A stretch of DNA of 64,000 nucleotides from an uncultured Agathobaculum sp. (lineage in GTDB: Bacteria > Bacillota > Clostridia > Oscillospirales > Butyricicoccaceae). Both the position numbers and the translations under genes were made by a program. Location: assembly GCF_944380985.1 (NCBI RefSeq), contig NZ_CALWJJ010000008.1, positions 1-64,000 on the forward strand. The letters are read 5' to 3'. Positions 20,120 to 27,914 of this stretch are shown one piece after another; positions within the stretch are counted from its first letter, which is position 1; every line of letters begins with the position of its first letter. The notes beneath the pieces are model-generated. The model searched no databases and was not told the DNA's origin. It saw only the letters and a program-made list of their open reading frames with translations.

Positions 20120-21397
20120 ATGCTATGCAAAAACTGCGGCAAAGAGCTGCCCATCGCGGGCAAGTTCTGCCCATTCTGCGGCGCGACCGTCGAGCAGGAG
20201 GGCGTCAGCGACGAGACCGCCGTTTTTACCTCGCTTCCTGACGAGCTGAACGGACCGATCGATCTGTCAATCTTTGACTCCGCCATGCGGGACACCTATC
20301 ACACATCTGACAAGCCTTCGGCTGATGCCGGGGCCGCTGAGCCGTCTGTTCCGTCGCCGCCGGCCGACGCGCCTCGCGTGCAGCGGACGGAAAACACAGC
20401 CGACGCGCCCCGCACAACCTATTTCGGCGCGCCTGACCCGGATGACCGCCCCTACCGCAAGCCCTCCAAAGGCAGGAAAGCGGCGGTAATCGTCACGGCC
20501 ATTGTTGTGGTCGCCGCGCTGGTCGGTGCCAGCGTATGGTTCTTTCTTTCCCAACAGCCCGGGGAAAACCTGACCCTTGCCGAGCAATATATGGCGCGCG
20601 GCGATTTTGACCGGGCGCTCGAATATTATCTGGCGGCGCAAGACGAAGCGGACGATCCGGCCTCGATCGAGGCAACCATCCTGCTGCTTGAAGATTTCAT
20701 AGCCGCGCGGGAATATATGGAAAACGGACAGTACACCGAAGCGGTCGCAGCGCTCCGGCAACTGCAAAATCGTGTCACCGATCCAGCTTCAGCGCTCTAT
20801 GCGGCGGTCGAAGAGCTGCTTGACGAGGCACAGACCGCACAGGCGGACAGCGAGTTTGCAGCCGATTTTGCCCGCGCGCAGGAATACCTGGCAAACAATC
20901 AGTATGAGCAGTGCGCCGCCATGCTCGACACGCTCGACGCCGACGACATGCTGACCGCTGAGCAGCGTGACCAGGTCGCCGACCTGCGCGAGCAGCTGAC
21001 CGAGGCGCAGGCGTCCGCACAGCGGCAGGAGCAAAACCAACAGCAGCAGTCCGAGCAAAAGCAGGCTTTCTCCGCGCGCATCGACGCGCTTGAGCAGGCT
21101 GATCTGCAGATTGCGACTGCTGCCACGACCGAAGATGAGCTTGCGCTGACTGCCAGCTCATTTGAGCAGTGGGACGCGCTGCTCATGGAGATGTATGATT
21201 ACCTCGCCACCATCCTCAATGCGGACCAGTACGCCGCAGAAGAGTCAAGCTTCGAGCAGTGGGTCGAAGAGCGCGACTCAGGCGCGGAAAGCGCCGCAAG
21301 CGAGGTTTCGGACGAAACCGCCGCACAGCTTGCCTCTTACAGCTTCCGCCAGAGCTACACCAAGGCGCGATGCTACCGTATGCTGGATATGATGTAA
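20120..21397 (+). CDS. Zinc-ribbon, single-pass membrane protein with helical repeats
   Basis: The 425-residue protein opens with a zinc ribbon (Cys3, Cys6, Cys17, Cys20), then a Pro/Asp-rich linker, one transmembrane helix at about 121-143 and a helical TPR-like outside region (145-410) rich in Gln and Glu: AEQYMARGDFDRALEYYLAAQ, ARAQEYLANNQYEQCAAML, and a QQEQNQQQQSEQKQ coil. The fold suggests a scaffold or sensor linking cytoplasm and wall. No specific function is recognised. The start follows GAGGAGG. Confidence 0.75.
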   Translation: MLCKNCGKELPIAGKFCPFCGATVEQEGVSDETAVFTSLPDELNGPIDLSIFDSAMRDTYHTSDKPSADAGAAEPSVPSPPADAPRVQRTENTADAPRTTYFGAPDPDDRPYRKPSKGRKAAVIVTAIVVVAALVGASVWFFLSQQPGENLTLAEQYMARGDFDRALEYYLAAQDEADDPASIEATILLLEDFIAAREYMENGQYTEAVAALRQLQNRVTDPASALYAAVEELLDEAQTAQADSEFAADFARAQEYLANNQYEQCAAMLDTLDADDMLTAEQRDQVADLREQLTEAQASAQRQEQNQQQQSEQKQAFSARIDALEQADLQIATAATTEDELALTASSFEQWDALLMEMYDYLATILNADQYAAEESSFEQWVEERDSGAESAASEVSDETAAQLASYSFRQSYTKARCYRMLDMM

Positions 21398-21409
21398 CCG
21401 ATGCAAGGC

Positions 21410-21441
21410 AAAAGGGAACGGTACTTTTCCGTTCCCTTTTT
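21410..21441. terminator. Bidirectional terminator
   Basis: AAAGGGAACGG pairs with CCGTTCCCTTT and is followed by a T run, between the convergent zinc-ribbon and TauE/SafE genes. Confidence 0.8.
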
Positions 21442-21450
21442 GCTATCCGG

Positions 21451-21831
21451 TTATTTTTTCACCTTGTCCGGCTTTTTCTGCCGGCTTGTCAGCTCCTTTA
21501 CACCGACGTAAAGCAGAAACACGCCGAAAATGCGGCGCAGCCAGTCGGTGTCGACCCGCGCAGCAAGCAGCGCGGCCGCGACCGAAGTCAGCACCCCTGC
21601 GGCAGCGCACCATTTGACCGCCTTGCCCTGAACCAGCCCATTTTTAACATGTGCATATAGCGCCGCCGGTGCGCACGCGAGAAAATACAGCAGATTGATC
21701 CCACCCGCTGCAAATTGCCCAAAGCCTGCAAACAATGTCAGATACAGCAGCAGCAGCGAGCCGCCGCCGATTCCAAAACCCGAAAGCACGCCGGTCAGCA
21801 GCCCGGCGATGACAGCGATCAGCGTGTTCAC
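21451..21831 (-). CDS. TauE/SafE-family half-size permease, second of a pair
   Basis: The 126-residue protein has about four membrane segments and the TauE/SafE pattern AGLLTGVLSGFGIGGGSLLLLYL at its start. Full TauE/SafE anion exporters (sulfite, sulfoacetate and similar) are about 250 residues with an internal duplication; this is one half. Its GTG overlaps the stop of the other half by four bases (GTGA), so the two are translated together and probably form one transporter as a heterodimer (inference). The cargo is unknown. Confidence 0.78.
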   Translation of the reverse strand: MNTLIAVIAGLLTGVLSGFGIGGGSLLLLYLTLFAGFGQFAAGGINLLYFLACAPAALYAHVKNGLVQGKAVKWCAAAGVLTSVAAALLAARVDTDWLRRIFGVFLLYVGVKELTSRQKKPDKVKK

Positions 21832-22187
21832 AGCAAAAGCACCGCCCGTATGCCGCCATACAAGATGAGCAGGCCGAACGCCCGCCGCAACCGGTCGATG
21901 CGCACCTTGCGGAACAGCCGCCCCGCAACAAGCCCGCCCAGTGCGCCGCCCACAAGATACGGCCACGCCGCCGCAAGGTCAAGCCCGCCTTTCATCCAGT
22001 ATACCGCCGCAGAAACCGCGCTAAGCGGCAGGATAACCGCAACCGAGGTCGCAAATGCCTGCCGCTCTTCCATGCCACACCAGCAGACCAGCAACGGCAC
22101 CAGAAACATTCCGCCGCCCGCGCCGAAAAATCCGTTTGCCGCCCCTGCCAACGCGCCAGTGGCTGCAAATTTTGCCCTTTCGCTCAT
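21828..22187 (-). CDS. TauE/SafE-family half-size permease, first of a pair
   Basis: This 119-residue half begins with the family motif GALAGAANGFFGAGGGMFLVPLL and has about four helices. It precedes and overlaps the second half-gene. The ribosome binding site GGAGGG lies 7 bases before the ATG, but those bases are the 3' arm of the terminator of the upstream lipoprotein gene, so translation may depend on unfolding of that stem. Confidence 0.78.
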   Translation of the reverse strand: MSERAKFAATGALAGAANGFFGAGGGMFLVPLLVCWCGMEERQAFATSVAVILPLSAVSAAVYWMKGGLDLAAAWPYLVGGALGGLVAGRLFRKVRIDRLRRAFGLLILYGGIRAVLLL

Positions 22188-22190
22188 AAA

Positions 22191-22225
22191 AATACCCTCC
22201 GGACACAGTTTGTGCCGGAGGGTAT
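22191..22225 (-). terminator. Terminator of the lipoprotein gene that contains the tauE ribosome binding site
   Basis: ATACCCTCCGG pairs with CCGGAGGGTAT, then TTTTT. The GGAGGG of the 3' arm is also the Shine-Dalgarno sequence of the gene starting at 22187. Confidence 0.8.
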
Positions 22226-22257
22226 CGTTCTATGCACGATGCCTGGCGGCACGTTAT

Positions 22258-22536
22258 TTAAGAGTCGCTGTCCGCTGCGCCAGTATCGTCCGTGCCCGTA
22301 TTATCCGTACCTGTATCGTCCGTACCGGTGAGTGCGCTATCCGTTGTGCCGCTGTCGATGTTCACATCACCGTCAGCCGGGACGTCTTCCACCATATCGG
22401 TCGTCTGCTGCGTTTCAGGCTGGCCAGTGTCCTCCACAGCGCCCGTTTCGGCGACCGTGCTGCATGCGGTAAGCGAGAGCGTTAGGCACGCTGCTGTCAA
22501 TGCGGCGAATACCGCCTTTTTATGATGCTGCTTCAT
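22258..22536 (-). CDS. Small Asp/Thr/Gly-rich lipoprotein
   Basis: The 92-residue protein has a lipoprotein signal peptide with the lipobox LTAC (Cys25). The rest is low-complexity, acidic and repeat-like (GTDDTGTDNTGTDD) and likely disordered. No function is recognised. The ATG follows GGAGATGG. It is transcribed separately from the TauE pair, to judge from the terminator between them. Confidence 0.68.
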   Translation of the reverse strand: MKQHHKKAVFAALTAACLTLSLTACSTVAETGAVEDTGQPETQQTTDMVEDVPADGDVNIDSGTTDSALTGTDDTGTDNTGTDDTGAADSDS

Positions 22537-22707
22537 GTATCCATCTCCGTTTCAGGTTGTAATGCGCACCGCGGTCTTTCCGGGTACAGTTTACAGCATA
22601 CGATGCTTCTGTACCGGTCATGCGTCTTTTTTTCCTGCACAGTGAACAACCTGTTGACAACCGATTTGCTTTTACGCCCTTTTTCATTTCCCCTAAAAAG
22701 CATGAAA

Positions 22708-22743
22708 ATCCGGCGCCGCCGCAAAAGCGGCAGCGCCGGATTC
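22708..22743 (-). terminator. prfB terminator
   Basis: AATCCGGCGC...GCCGC pairs across an AAAA/TTTT loop in a 16-bp stem, ending in TTTT on the minus strand directly after the prfB stop. Confidence 0.8.
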
Positions 22744-22745
22744 TT

Positions 22746-23870
22746 TCATTTGGTCGACAACGTGCCCGCCGCGAGACCCGCAAGGTAGGCATTGATGAAT
22801 CCATCAATTTCACCATCCATAACGGCGCCGATGTTGGCGTTTTCAAAGCCGGTGCGGGTATCCTTGGCAAGCGTATAGGGCATAAAGACGTAGGAGCGGA
22901 TCTGGCTGCCCCACTCAATCTTCTTCTGATCGCCCTTGATGTCCGAAATTTTATCAAGATGCTCGCGCTCCTTGATCTCGACCAGCTTGCTGCGCAGCAT
23001 GCGCAGACAGTTTTCCTTGTTCTGGAACTGGCTGCGCTCGGTCTGGCAGGAGACAACAATGCCGGTCGCTTTGTGGATCAGGCGCACAGCGGACGAGGTC
23101 TTGTTGATATGCTGGCCGCCTGCGCCGGATGAGCGGAACACCTGCATCTCATAATCCTCGGGTTTGATTTCAAAATCCGCCGAGTCATCCGGGATATCCG
23201 GGATGACCTCAACCGCAGAAAATGAGGTATGCCGGCGACCGGAGGCGTCAAACGGCGAAATGCGCACCAGTCGGTGCACGCCCGACTCGCCCTTGAGAAA
23301 GCCGTAGGCATTCTCACCCTCAATGAGGATGTCCGCACTCTTCAAGCCAGCTTCTTCGCCGTCCTGATAGTCCATGATCTTATAGGTGTAGCCATGTCGC
23401 TCGGCCCAGCGGGTATACATGCGGTAGAGCATCTCGCACCAGTCCTGCGCCTCGGTGCCGCCCGCGCCCGCGTGGAAGGAAACAAGCGCGTTATTTTTAT
23501 CATACTCGCCGGTCAGCAAGGTGGAAAGCTTTTGCTCTGCAATACCCTGCTCAAGCTCCTTATAGCCGCTTTCAAGCTCGCTAAACATCGATTCGTCGTT
23601 TTCCTCGATGGCCATCTCGCAGATGGTAATGAGATCGTCACACAGGCTGCGCAGACGGTCATACGACTCGATCTTGCTCTTTAAGGCGCCCATTCGTGAG
23701 ACAATCTTCTGGCTCTCCTCGGGGTTATCCCAAAAGCCGGGCTGGGAGGACTTGATCTCCAACTCCTCCACCTCACGCTTTGCTTTTTCCAGGCCGAGCG
23801 ACTGATACAGTTCGTCCAAATCGGGCTTTAAGTTGTTCAGTTTGACCTTATATTCCTCAAATTGCAGCAT
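22746..23870 (-). CDS. prfB: Peptide chain release factor 2
   Basis: The 374-residue factor recognises UGA and UAA. The codon-recognition tripeptide SPF is at 205-207 and the peptidyl-tRNA hydrolysis motif GGQ is at 251-253. The reading frame is continuous from MLQFEEYK through the region (about residue 25) where many bacteria have a programmed +1 frameshift at an in-frame UGA, so that autoregulation is absent here. The start follows AAGGAGC. Confidence 0.96.
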   Translation of the reverse strand: MLQFEEYKVKLNNLKPDLDELYQSLGLEKAKREVEELEIKSSQPGFWDNPEESQKIVSRMGALKSKIESYDRLRSLCDDLITICEMAIEENDESMFSELESGYKELEQGIAEQKLSTLLTGEYDKNNALVSFHAGAGGTEAQDWCEMLYRMYTRWAERHGYTYKIMDYQDGEEAGLKSADILIEGENAYGFLKGESGVHRLVRISPFDASGRRHTSFSAVEVIPDIPDDSADFEIKPEDYEMQVFRSSGAGGQHINKTSSAVRLIHKATGIVVSCQTERSQFQNKENCLRMLRSKLVEIKEREHLDKISDIKGDQKKIEWGSQIRSYVFMPYTLAKDTRTGFENANIGAVMDGEIDGFINAYLAGLAAGTLSTK

Positions 23871-23906
23871 GAAAATGCTCCTTCACCGTATTTTTCAGCA
23901 CTATAT

Positions 23907-23935
23907 AGTATAGCGTTTTATGCTCTGGTTGTAAA
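23907..23935 (-). promoter_or_regulatory. prfB promoter
   Basis: TTTACA and TATACT are separated by 17 bases on the minus strand, back to back with the antiporter promoter. Confidence 0.78.
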
Positions 23936-23953
23936 GTTTTTTCTAAATTTCCA

Positions 23954-23982
23954 TTGACGAATGGCGATCTGTTTCGTATACT
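23954..23982 (+). promoter_or_regulatory. Promoter of the leader RNA and antiporter
   Basis: TTGACG and TATACT have a 17-base spacer. Transcription would start near 23990, giving a leader of about 185 bases. Confidence 0.78.
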
Positions 23983-23989
23983 ACTTTAT

Positions 23990-24127
23990 ATGACAATTTA
24001 CGAGGGGGGAAGCCGCCCATAATGCCCGGTATAACCGGCATTGTGAGCCCGAATGATGGCCGCCGGCCCATACCGCAGCGTAAGCCGCAAGACTTTTATT
24101 GCCGCAGGCGCAATAAAAGTCTTTTTT
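23990..24127 (+). ncRNA. Candidate metal- or Na+-sensing riboswitch with intrinsic terminator
   Basis: The leader contains two adjacent hairpins, 24021-24042 (AATGCC/GGCATT, one bulged C) and 24056-24071 (ATGGCC/GGCCCAT, one bulged C), separated by GTGAGCCCGAATG, and preceded by GAGGGGGGAAGCCGCC. A 14-bp terminator stem at 24089-24123 with six T follows, 49 bases before the ATG. A terminator inside the leader means conditional read-through. Candidate classes are the Na+-I (DUF1646) or Mn2+ (yybP-ykoY) riboswitches, because both precede cation transporters; neither consensus could be matched with certainty by eye. Confidence 0.6.
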
Positions 24128-24175
24128 CATTTTGCAGCTTTCCCAGGAAAACAGAAATAAGGAGTTGATGAAACC

Positions 24176-25141
24176 ATGCTGTCTTTTATTTTGCTCATCG
24201 TGGGCTTCGCACTGCTCGTTTGGGGTGCGGACAAATTTGTCGCAGGCGCGTCCGCACTTGCGCGGCGGCTGGGCGTATCGCCGCTGCTGGTCGGGCTGAC
24301 GATCGTCGCTTTCGGCACCTCGGCGCCTGAGCTTGCGGTCAGCCTGACTGCTGCAATTCAGGGCGCAAACGAGATCGCCGTTGGCAATGTGGTTGGTTCT
24401 AACATCTTTAACCTGCTGGTGGTCGCGGGTCTGTCCGCGGTCGTGTGCCCGCTCGTGATGGACCGCACGCTCATGCGCCGCGACTGGCCGTATTCGCTGC
24501 TGGCGGCGCTCGTACTGTGTGCGATGATCGCGCCCGATCTGACCATCTCGCGGCTCGAGGGCGTCATCCTGCTCGCGCTGTTTGCAATGACGCTGTTTTT
24601 CCAGATCCGCACGGCGATACGCGGCCGCGGCACGCTCGATAGCGATGATGAGGAGGTCACGCTGCGCCCGTTCACGATCGCGCTTTACATTGTGCTCGGC
24701 CTTGCTTGTATCATTGCGGGTGGCCAGTTCGCGGTAAATGGCGCAACTGGCATCGCACGCATGTTCGGTCTATCCGAAACACTGATCGGCCTGACGATCG
24801 TCGCCATCGGCACAAGCCTGCCTGAGCTTGTCACCTCGCTGGTAGCCGCGCGCCGCGGCCAGAACGAGATCGCCATGGGCAACGTGATCGGCTCAAACAT
24901 ATTTAACATCCTGCTGATCCTCGGCCTGTCGTCGGTCATCACCCCTATCCCTGTGCTATCCACTTCAATCATCGACTGCCTGGTGCTCATCGGCATCACC
25001 GTCCTGTTTTATCTGCCCGCGCGCCTGTCCAAATCCAAATCGGCGGCGGATGATGACACAGGCGGCCGCCTCACCCGCCCGGTGGGCGCAGTGATGGTGC
25101 TGCTCTACATCGCCTATGCCGTCTATTTGGTCCTGCGCTAA
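24176..25141 (+). CDS. Calcium/sodium antiporter of the CaCA family (YrbG-like)
   Basis: The 321-residue, ten-helix protein carries the two inverted alpha repeats of cation/Ca2+ exchangers: VGLTIVAFGTSAPELAVSL with GNVVGSNIFN, and IGLTIVAIGTSLPELVTSL with GNVIGSNIFN. Such proteins expel Ca2+ (or another divalent ion) in exchange for Na+. The leader RNA suggests control by an ion. The start follows AATAAGGAG. Ion specificity is not readable from sequence. Confidence 0.9.
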   Translation: MLSFILLIVGFALLVWGADKFVAGASALARRLGVSPLLVGLTIVAFGTSAPELAVSLTAAIQGANEIAVGNVVGSNIFNLLVVAGLSAVVCPLVMDRTLMRRDWPYSLLAALVLCAMIAPDLTISRLEGVILLALFAMTLFFQIRTAIRGRGTLDSDDEEVTLRPFTIALYIVLGLACIIAGGQFAVNGATGIARMFGLSETLIGLTIVAIGTSLPELVTSLVAARRGQNEIAMGNVIGSNIFNILLILGLSSVITPIPVLSTSIIDCLVLIGITVLFYLPARLSKSKSAADDDTGGRLTRPVGAVMVLLYIAYAVYLVLR

Positions 25142-25167
25142 AAAAGCGGCCTGCGGGCCGCTTTTTT
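25140..25167 (+). terminator. Antiporter gene terminator
   Basis: AAAAAGCGGCC pairs with GGCCGCTTTTT across a 4-base loop, with a T tail. Confidence 0.82.
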
Positions 25168-25198
25168 CATATGGAAGATCGCACTGCTTGCTGATAAT

Positions 25199-25230
25199 AA
25201 AACGGACAGCCCGCAAAGCTGTCCGTTTTT
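25199..25230 (-). terminator. rny terminator
   Basis: On the minus strand AAACGGACAGC pairs with GCTGTCCGTTT and is followed by more T residues. Confidence 0.8.
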
Positions 25231-25232
25231 CT

Positions 25233-26777
25233 TTACTTGGCGTAATCAACTGCGCGGGTCTCACGCACCAGATTAACCTTAATCTGTCCAGGATAATCGA
25301 GTTCATTTTCAATTTTCTTGGATATATCACGGGCAAGAAGCACCATAGCGTCGTCCGAAATTTTTTCAGGGTTGACGATGATGCGGATCTCACGCCCTGC
25401 CTGGATCGCATACGAGCTGGATACGCCAGGCGTCTCGTTGGCGATACCCTCAAGCTTTTCCAGACGCTTGATGTAATTTTCCAAATTCTCGCGGCGCGCG
25501 CCCGGGCGTGCGGCCGAGATCGCGTCAGACGCCTGCACCAAGCAGGCAAGCGCCGTCTTTGCCTCAACATCGCCGTGGTGCGCCTCAATCGCATGGATGA
25601 TCGGTTGCGCCTCTTTATACTTCTTGGCAAGTTCGACGCCGATCTGCACATGGCTGCCCTCAACCTCGTGGTCGATCGCCTTGCCGATGTCATGCAACAG
25701 GCCGGCACGGCGGGCGGGCACAGGATCAAGCCCCAGCTCGCTGGCCATCATGCCGGCGATGTGCGCCACCTCAATCGAGTGCTGAAGCACATTCTGACCG
25801 TAGCTTGTGCGGTAGCGCAGGCGGCCGAGAACCTTAATCAGCTCGGGATGGATGCTATGGATACCAGTTTCAAAAGTTGCGCGCTCGCCCTCGGATTTGA
25901 TGATCTGATCAACCTCACGGCGGGATTTTTCGACCATTTCCTCGATGCGGGCGGGATGGATGCGGCCATCGACAATCAGCTTTTCAAGCGCCAGGCGCGC
26001 GACCTCGCGGCGCACCGGGTCAAACGAGGAAAGCGTAATTGCCTCAGGCGTATCGTCGATAATCAAATCAACGCCAGTCAGCGTTTCGAGCGTGCGGATA
26101 TTGCGGCCCTCTCGGCCGATGATGCGGCCCTTCATCTCGTCATTAGGCAGCGGCACAACCGAGACCGTCGCCTCAGAAACATGGTCGGCCGCGCAGCGCT
26201 GGATCGCGGTCGAGATAATCTCGCGCGCGGTCTCCTCGCTCTCGTCTCGGATACGCTGGTTAATCTCGCGCAGCTTGATCGCTGCGTCATGCGTTGCCTC
26301 GGCCTCGATTGAGGCGACTAGCATTTCGCGCGCCTCCTCGCGGGTCATGCTAGCAATATGCTCGAGCTTTTCAAGCTGCTCGGCCTTGACACGCTCGAGC
26401 TCCTCGCGCTCTTTCTGCGTGGCTTCAAGCTGGCGGCTCAGTTCCTCGTTCTTTTGCTCGATGGCGTCGCTTTTTTTATCAAGCGCCTCTTCGCGCTGGA
26501 TCAAGCGGCGTTCGAGCTGCTGGGTTTCGTTACGGCGCTCCTTAAGCTCACGGTCGGCCTCTGCGCGCTGCTTGTGAATCTCATCCTTGGCTTCGAGTAT
26601 GGATTCCCGCTTTTTGGTCTCACCGGCCTTGATGGCCTCATTGATAATACGGGTCGCTTCGTTTTCCGCAGAGCCTATCTCTTTTTCTGCAACGCTTTTG
26701 CGATACTGGAAGCCGAAGACTGCACCCACAATCAGGCACACGATACCGACAAGAATCGGTATAATGATGTTTGCCAT
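25233..26777 (-). CDS. rny: Ribonuclease Y
   Basis: The 514-residue endoribonuclease initiates mRNA decay at the membrane. An N-terminal membrane helix (3-24) is followed by a long coiled coil (30-195), a KH RNA-binding domain (about 205-265, [15 protein letters not shown]) and an HD domain with HDIGKAID near 365. Length and order are those of RNase Y. The start follows GGGAGGA. Confidence 0.97.
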   Translation of the reverse strand: MANIIIPILVGIVCLIVGAVFGFQYRKSVAEKEIGSAENEATRIINEAIKAGETKKRESILEAKDEIHKQRAEADRELKERRNETQQLERRLIQREEALDKKSDAIEQKNEELSRQLEATQKEREELERVKAEQLEKLEHIASMTREEAREMLVASIEAEATHDAAIKLREINQRIRDESEETAREIISTAIQRCAADHVSEATVSVVPLPNDEMKGRIIGREGRNIRTLETLTGVDLIIDDTPEAITLSSFDPVRREVARLALEKLIVDGRIHPARIEEMVEKSRREVDQIIKSEGERATFETGIHSIHPELIKVLGRLRYRTSYGQNVLQHSIEVAHIAGMMASELGLDPVPARRAGLLHDIGKAIDHEVEGSHVQIGVELAKKYKEAQPIIHAIEAHHGDVEAKTALACLVQASDAISAARPGARRENLENYIKRLEKLEGIANETPGVSSSYAIQAGREIRIIVNPEKISDDAMVLLARDISKKIENELDYPGQIKVNLVRETRAVDYAK

Positions 26778-26921
26778 TGCTTGGTGTGTCCTCCCTGGTT
26801 TCAGTTTTGTAGTGATGCACAGCGCCCGTTCGAGCGCCGCGAAGTGGTAATAATGCCCTTAAAAAACCGTGCGCATTTTGACGCGCAGGCTATATTACAA
26901 CAGGTATTATGACTATATTTT

Positions 26922-26950
26922 ATTGTAAAGCCTATTGGTCAAACTGTCAA
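26922..26950 (-). promoter_or_regulatory. rny promoter
   Basis: TTGACA and TACAAT with a 17-base spacer give an rny leader of roughly 140 bases, in which no specific element is recognised. The 313-base rny/pgeF intergenic region holds this and the pgeF promoter and no gene. Confidence 0.8.
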
Positions 26951-27011
26951 GAAAAACACGTTTGTTTCTGTATATATTTTGGCGTTTTTTGAGAACAGCA
27001 CAGCCGCGCAC

Positions 27012-27040
27012 TTGTAGGTGTGAAACGGATTTGCTATAAT
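27012..27040 (+). promoter_or_regulatory. pgeF promoter
   Basis: TTGTAG and a perfect TATAAT are 17 bases apart, 50 bases before the ATG at 27091. Confidence 0.72.
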
Positions 27041-27090
27041 AAAACGGACAATAAGAGGGCCTGCACCGGCCCCTTGCAGGAGGAAGCAGC

Positions 27091-27891
27091 ATGCATGAGA
27101 CCATGCGCCGCGTGCAGCGCGGCCCGCTTGTCTATTACACCTGCCGCCGTCTGCCCGTGCGGCATGCTTTCACAACCAGATATGGCGGCGTCAGCCGCGG
27201 TCATTTGGAAAGCCTGAACCTTGGCTTTAACCGTGGCGACGATGCAAAGAACGTGCGCGAAAACTATCGCCGGCTGGCGCAGGCGGTTGGGGTAGATGAA
27301 GCCCGTTTTACGTTGACGGCCCAGATCCACGAGACCGCGGTCTCGGTTGTCGGCGAAGGCGAGGTAGGAATGGGGCTGCATCGACCGCCTGCGTGGCAGT
27401 CGGACGCGATTGTGACCGCGCTGCCGGATACGCCGCTTATCGGCTTTTACGCCGACTGTGTCGTAACCCTGCTGTACGATCCCACCACCCGCACCGCGGG
27501 CGTGTGCCACGCCGGCTGGCGCGGCATGGCGGGCGGCATACTGCCAAAGACTGTCGGCATCATGGCTGAACGGCTTGGCGCCAGGCGCGAAAGCCTGATT
27601 GCGGTGCTCGGCCCGTCCATCCGGCAGGAGTGCTTTGAAACCGATGCGGATGTGCCTGAGGCCATGGAACGGCAGCTCGGCGCGCTGGTGCGGCCATACA
27701 TCCGGCAAAAGGCTGAAAAGTTCCATGTTGATTTGCAGGGCATCGGCGTTTTTCTGCTGCAAGCCGCCGGGCTTTTGCCTGAAAATGTGATCGACAGCGG
27801 TATATGCACCATGTGCCACAGCGATGAATTCTGGTCGCACCGCAAAACAAGCGGTCTGCGCGGCGTGCAGGGCGGCATGATCTGTCTATGA
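27091..27891 (+). CDS. pgeF: Peptidoglycan editing factor / multicopper-like purine nucleoside enzyme (YfiH family)
   Basis: The 266-residue protein belongs to the YfiH/LACC1 family. The markers FTTRYGGVS, ADCVVTLLYD, HAGWRG and CTMCHSDEFWSHRKTSG supply the zinc-binding His and Cys positions. Members remove wrongly incorporated amino acids from peptidoglycan precursors or act on adenosine and inosine. The start follows CAGGAGGA. The stop lies 23 bases before the TTG of the substrate-binding protein gene, suggesting one transcript. Confidence 0.87.
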   Translation: MHETMRRVQRGPLVYYTCRRLPVRHAFTTRYGGVSRGHLESLNLGFNRGDDAKNVRENYRRLAQAVGVDEARFTLTAQIHETAVSVVGEGEVGMGLHRPPAWQSDAIVTALPDTPLIGFYADCVVTLLYDPTTRTAGVCHAGWRGMAGGILPKTVGIMAERLGARRESLIAVLGPSIRQECFETDADVPEAMERQLGALVRPYIRQKAEKFHVDLQGIGVFLLQAAGLLPENVIDSGICTMCHSDEFWSHRKTSGLRGVQGGMICL

Positions 27892-27914
27892 TAACAAGAA
27901 AGGGAGATTCCCGT

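Noticed and set aside
25116..26312. A 398-codon plus-strand frame.
   Set aside because: Antisense of rny. The composition (many Arg, His and Asp) is typical of reverse-strand artefacts.
27888..27914. ATG at 27888 as start of the binding lipoprotein.
   Set aside because: It overlaps the pgeF stop without a good site. The TTG at 27915 has AAAGGGAGA and gives a clean lipoprotein signal peptide.
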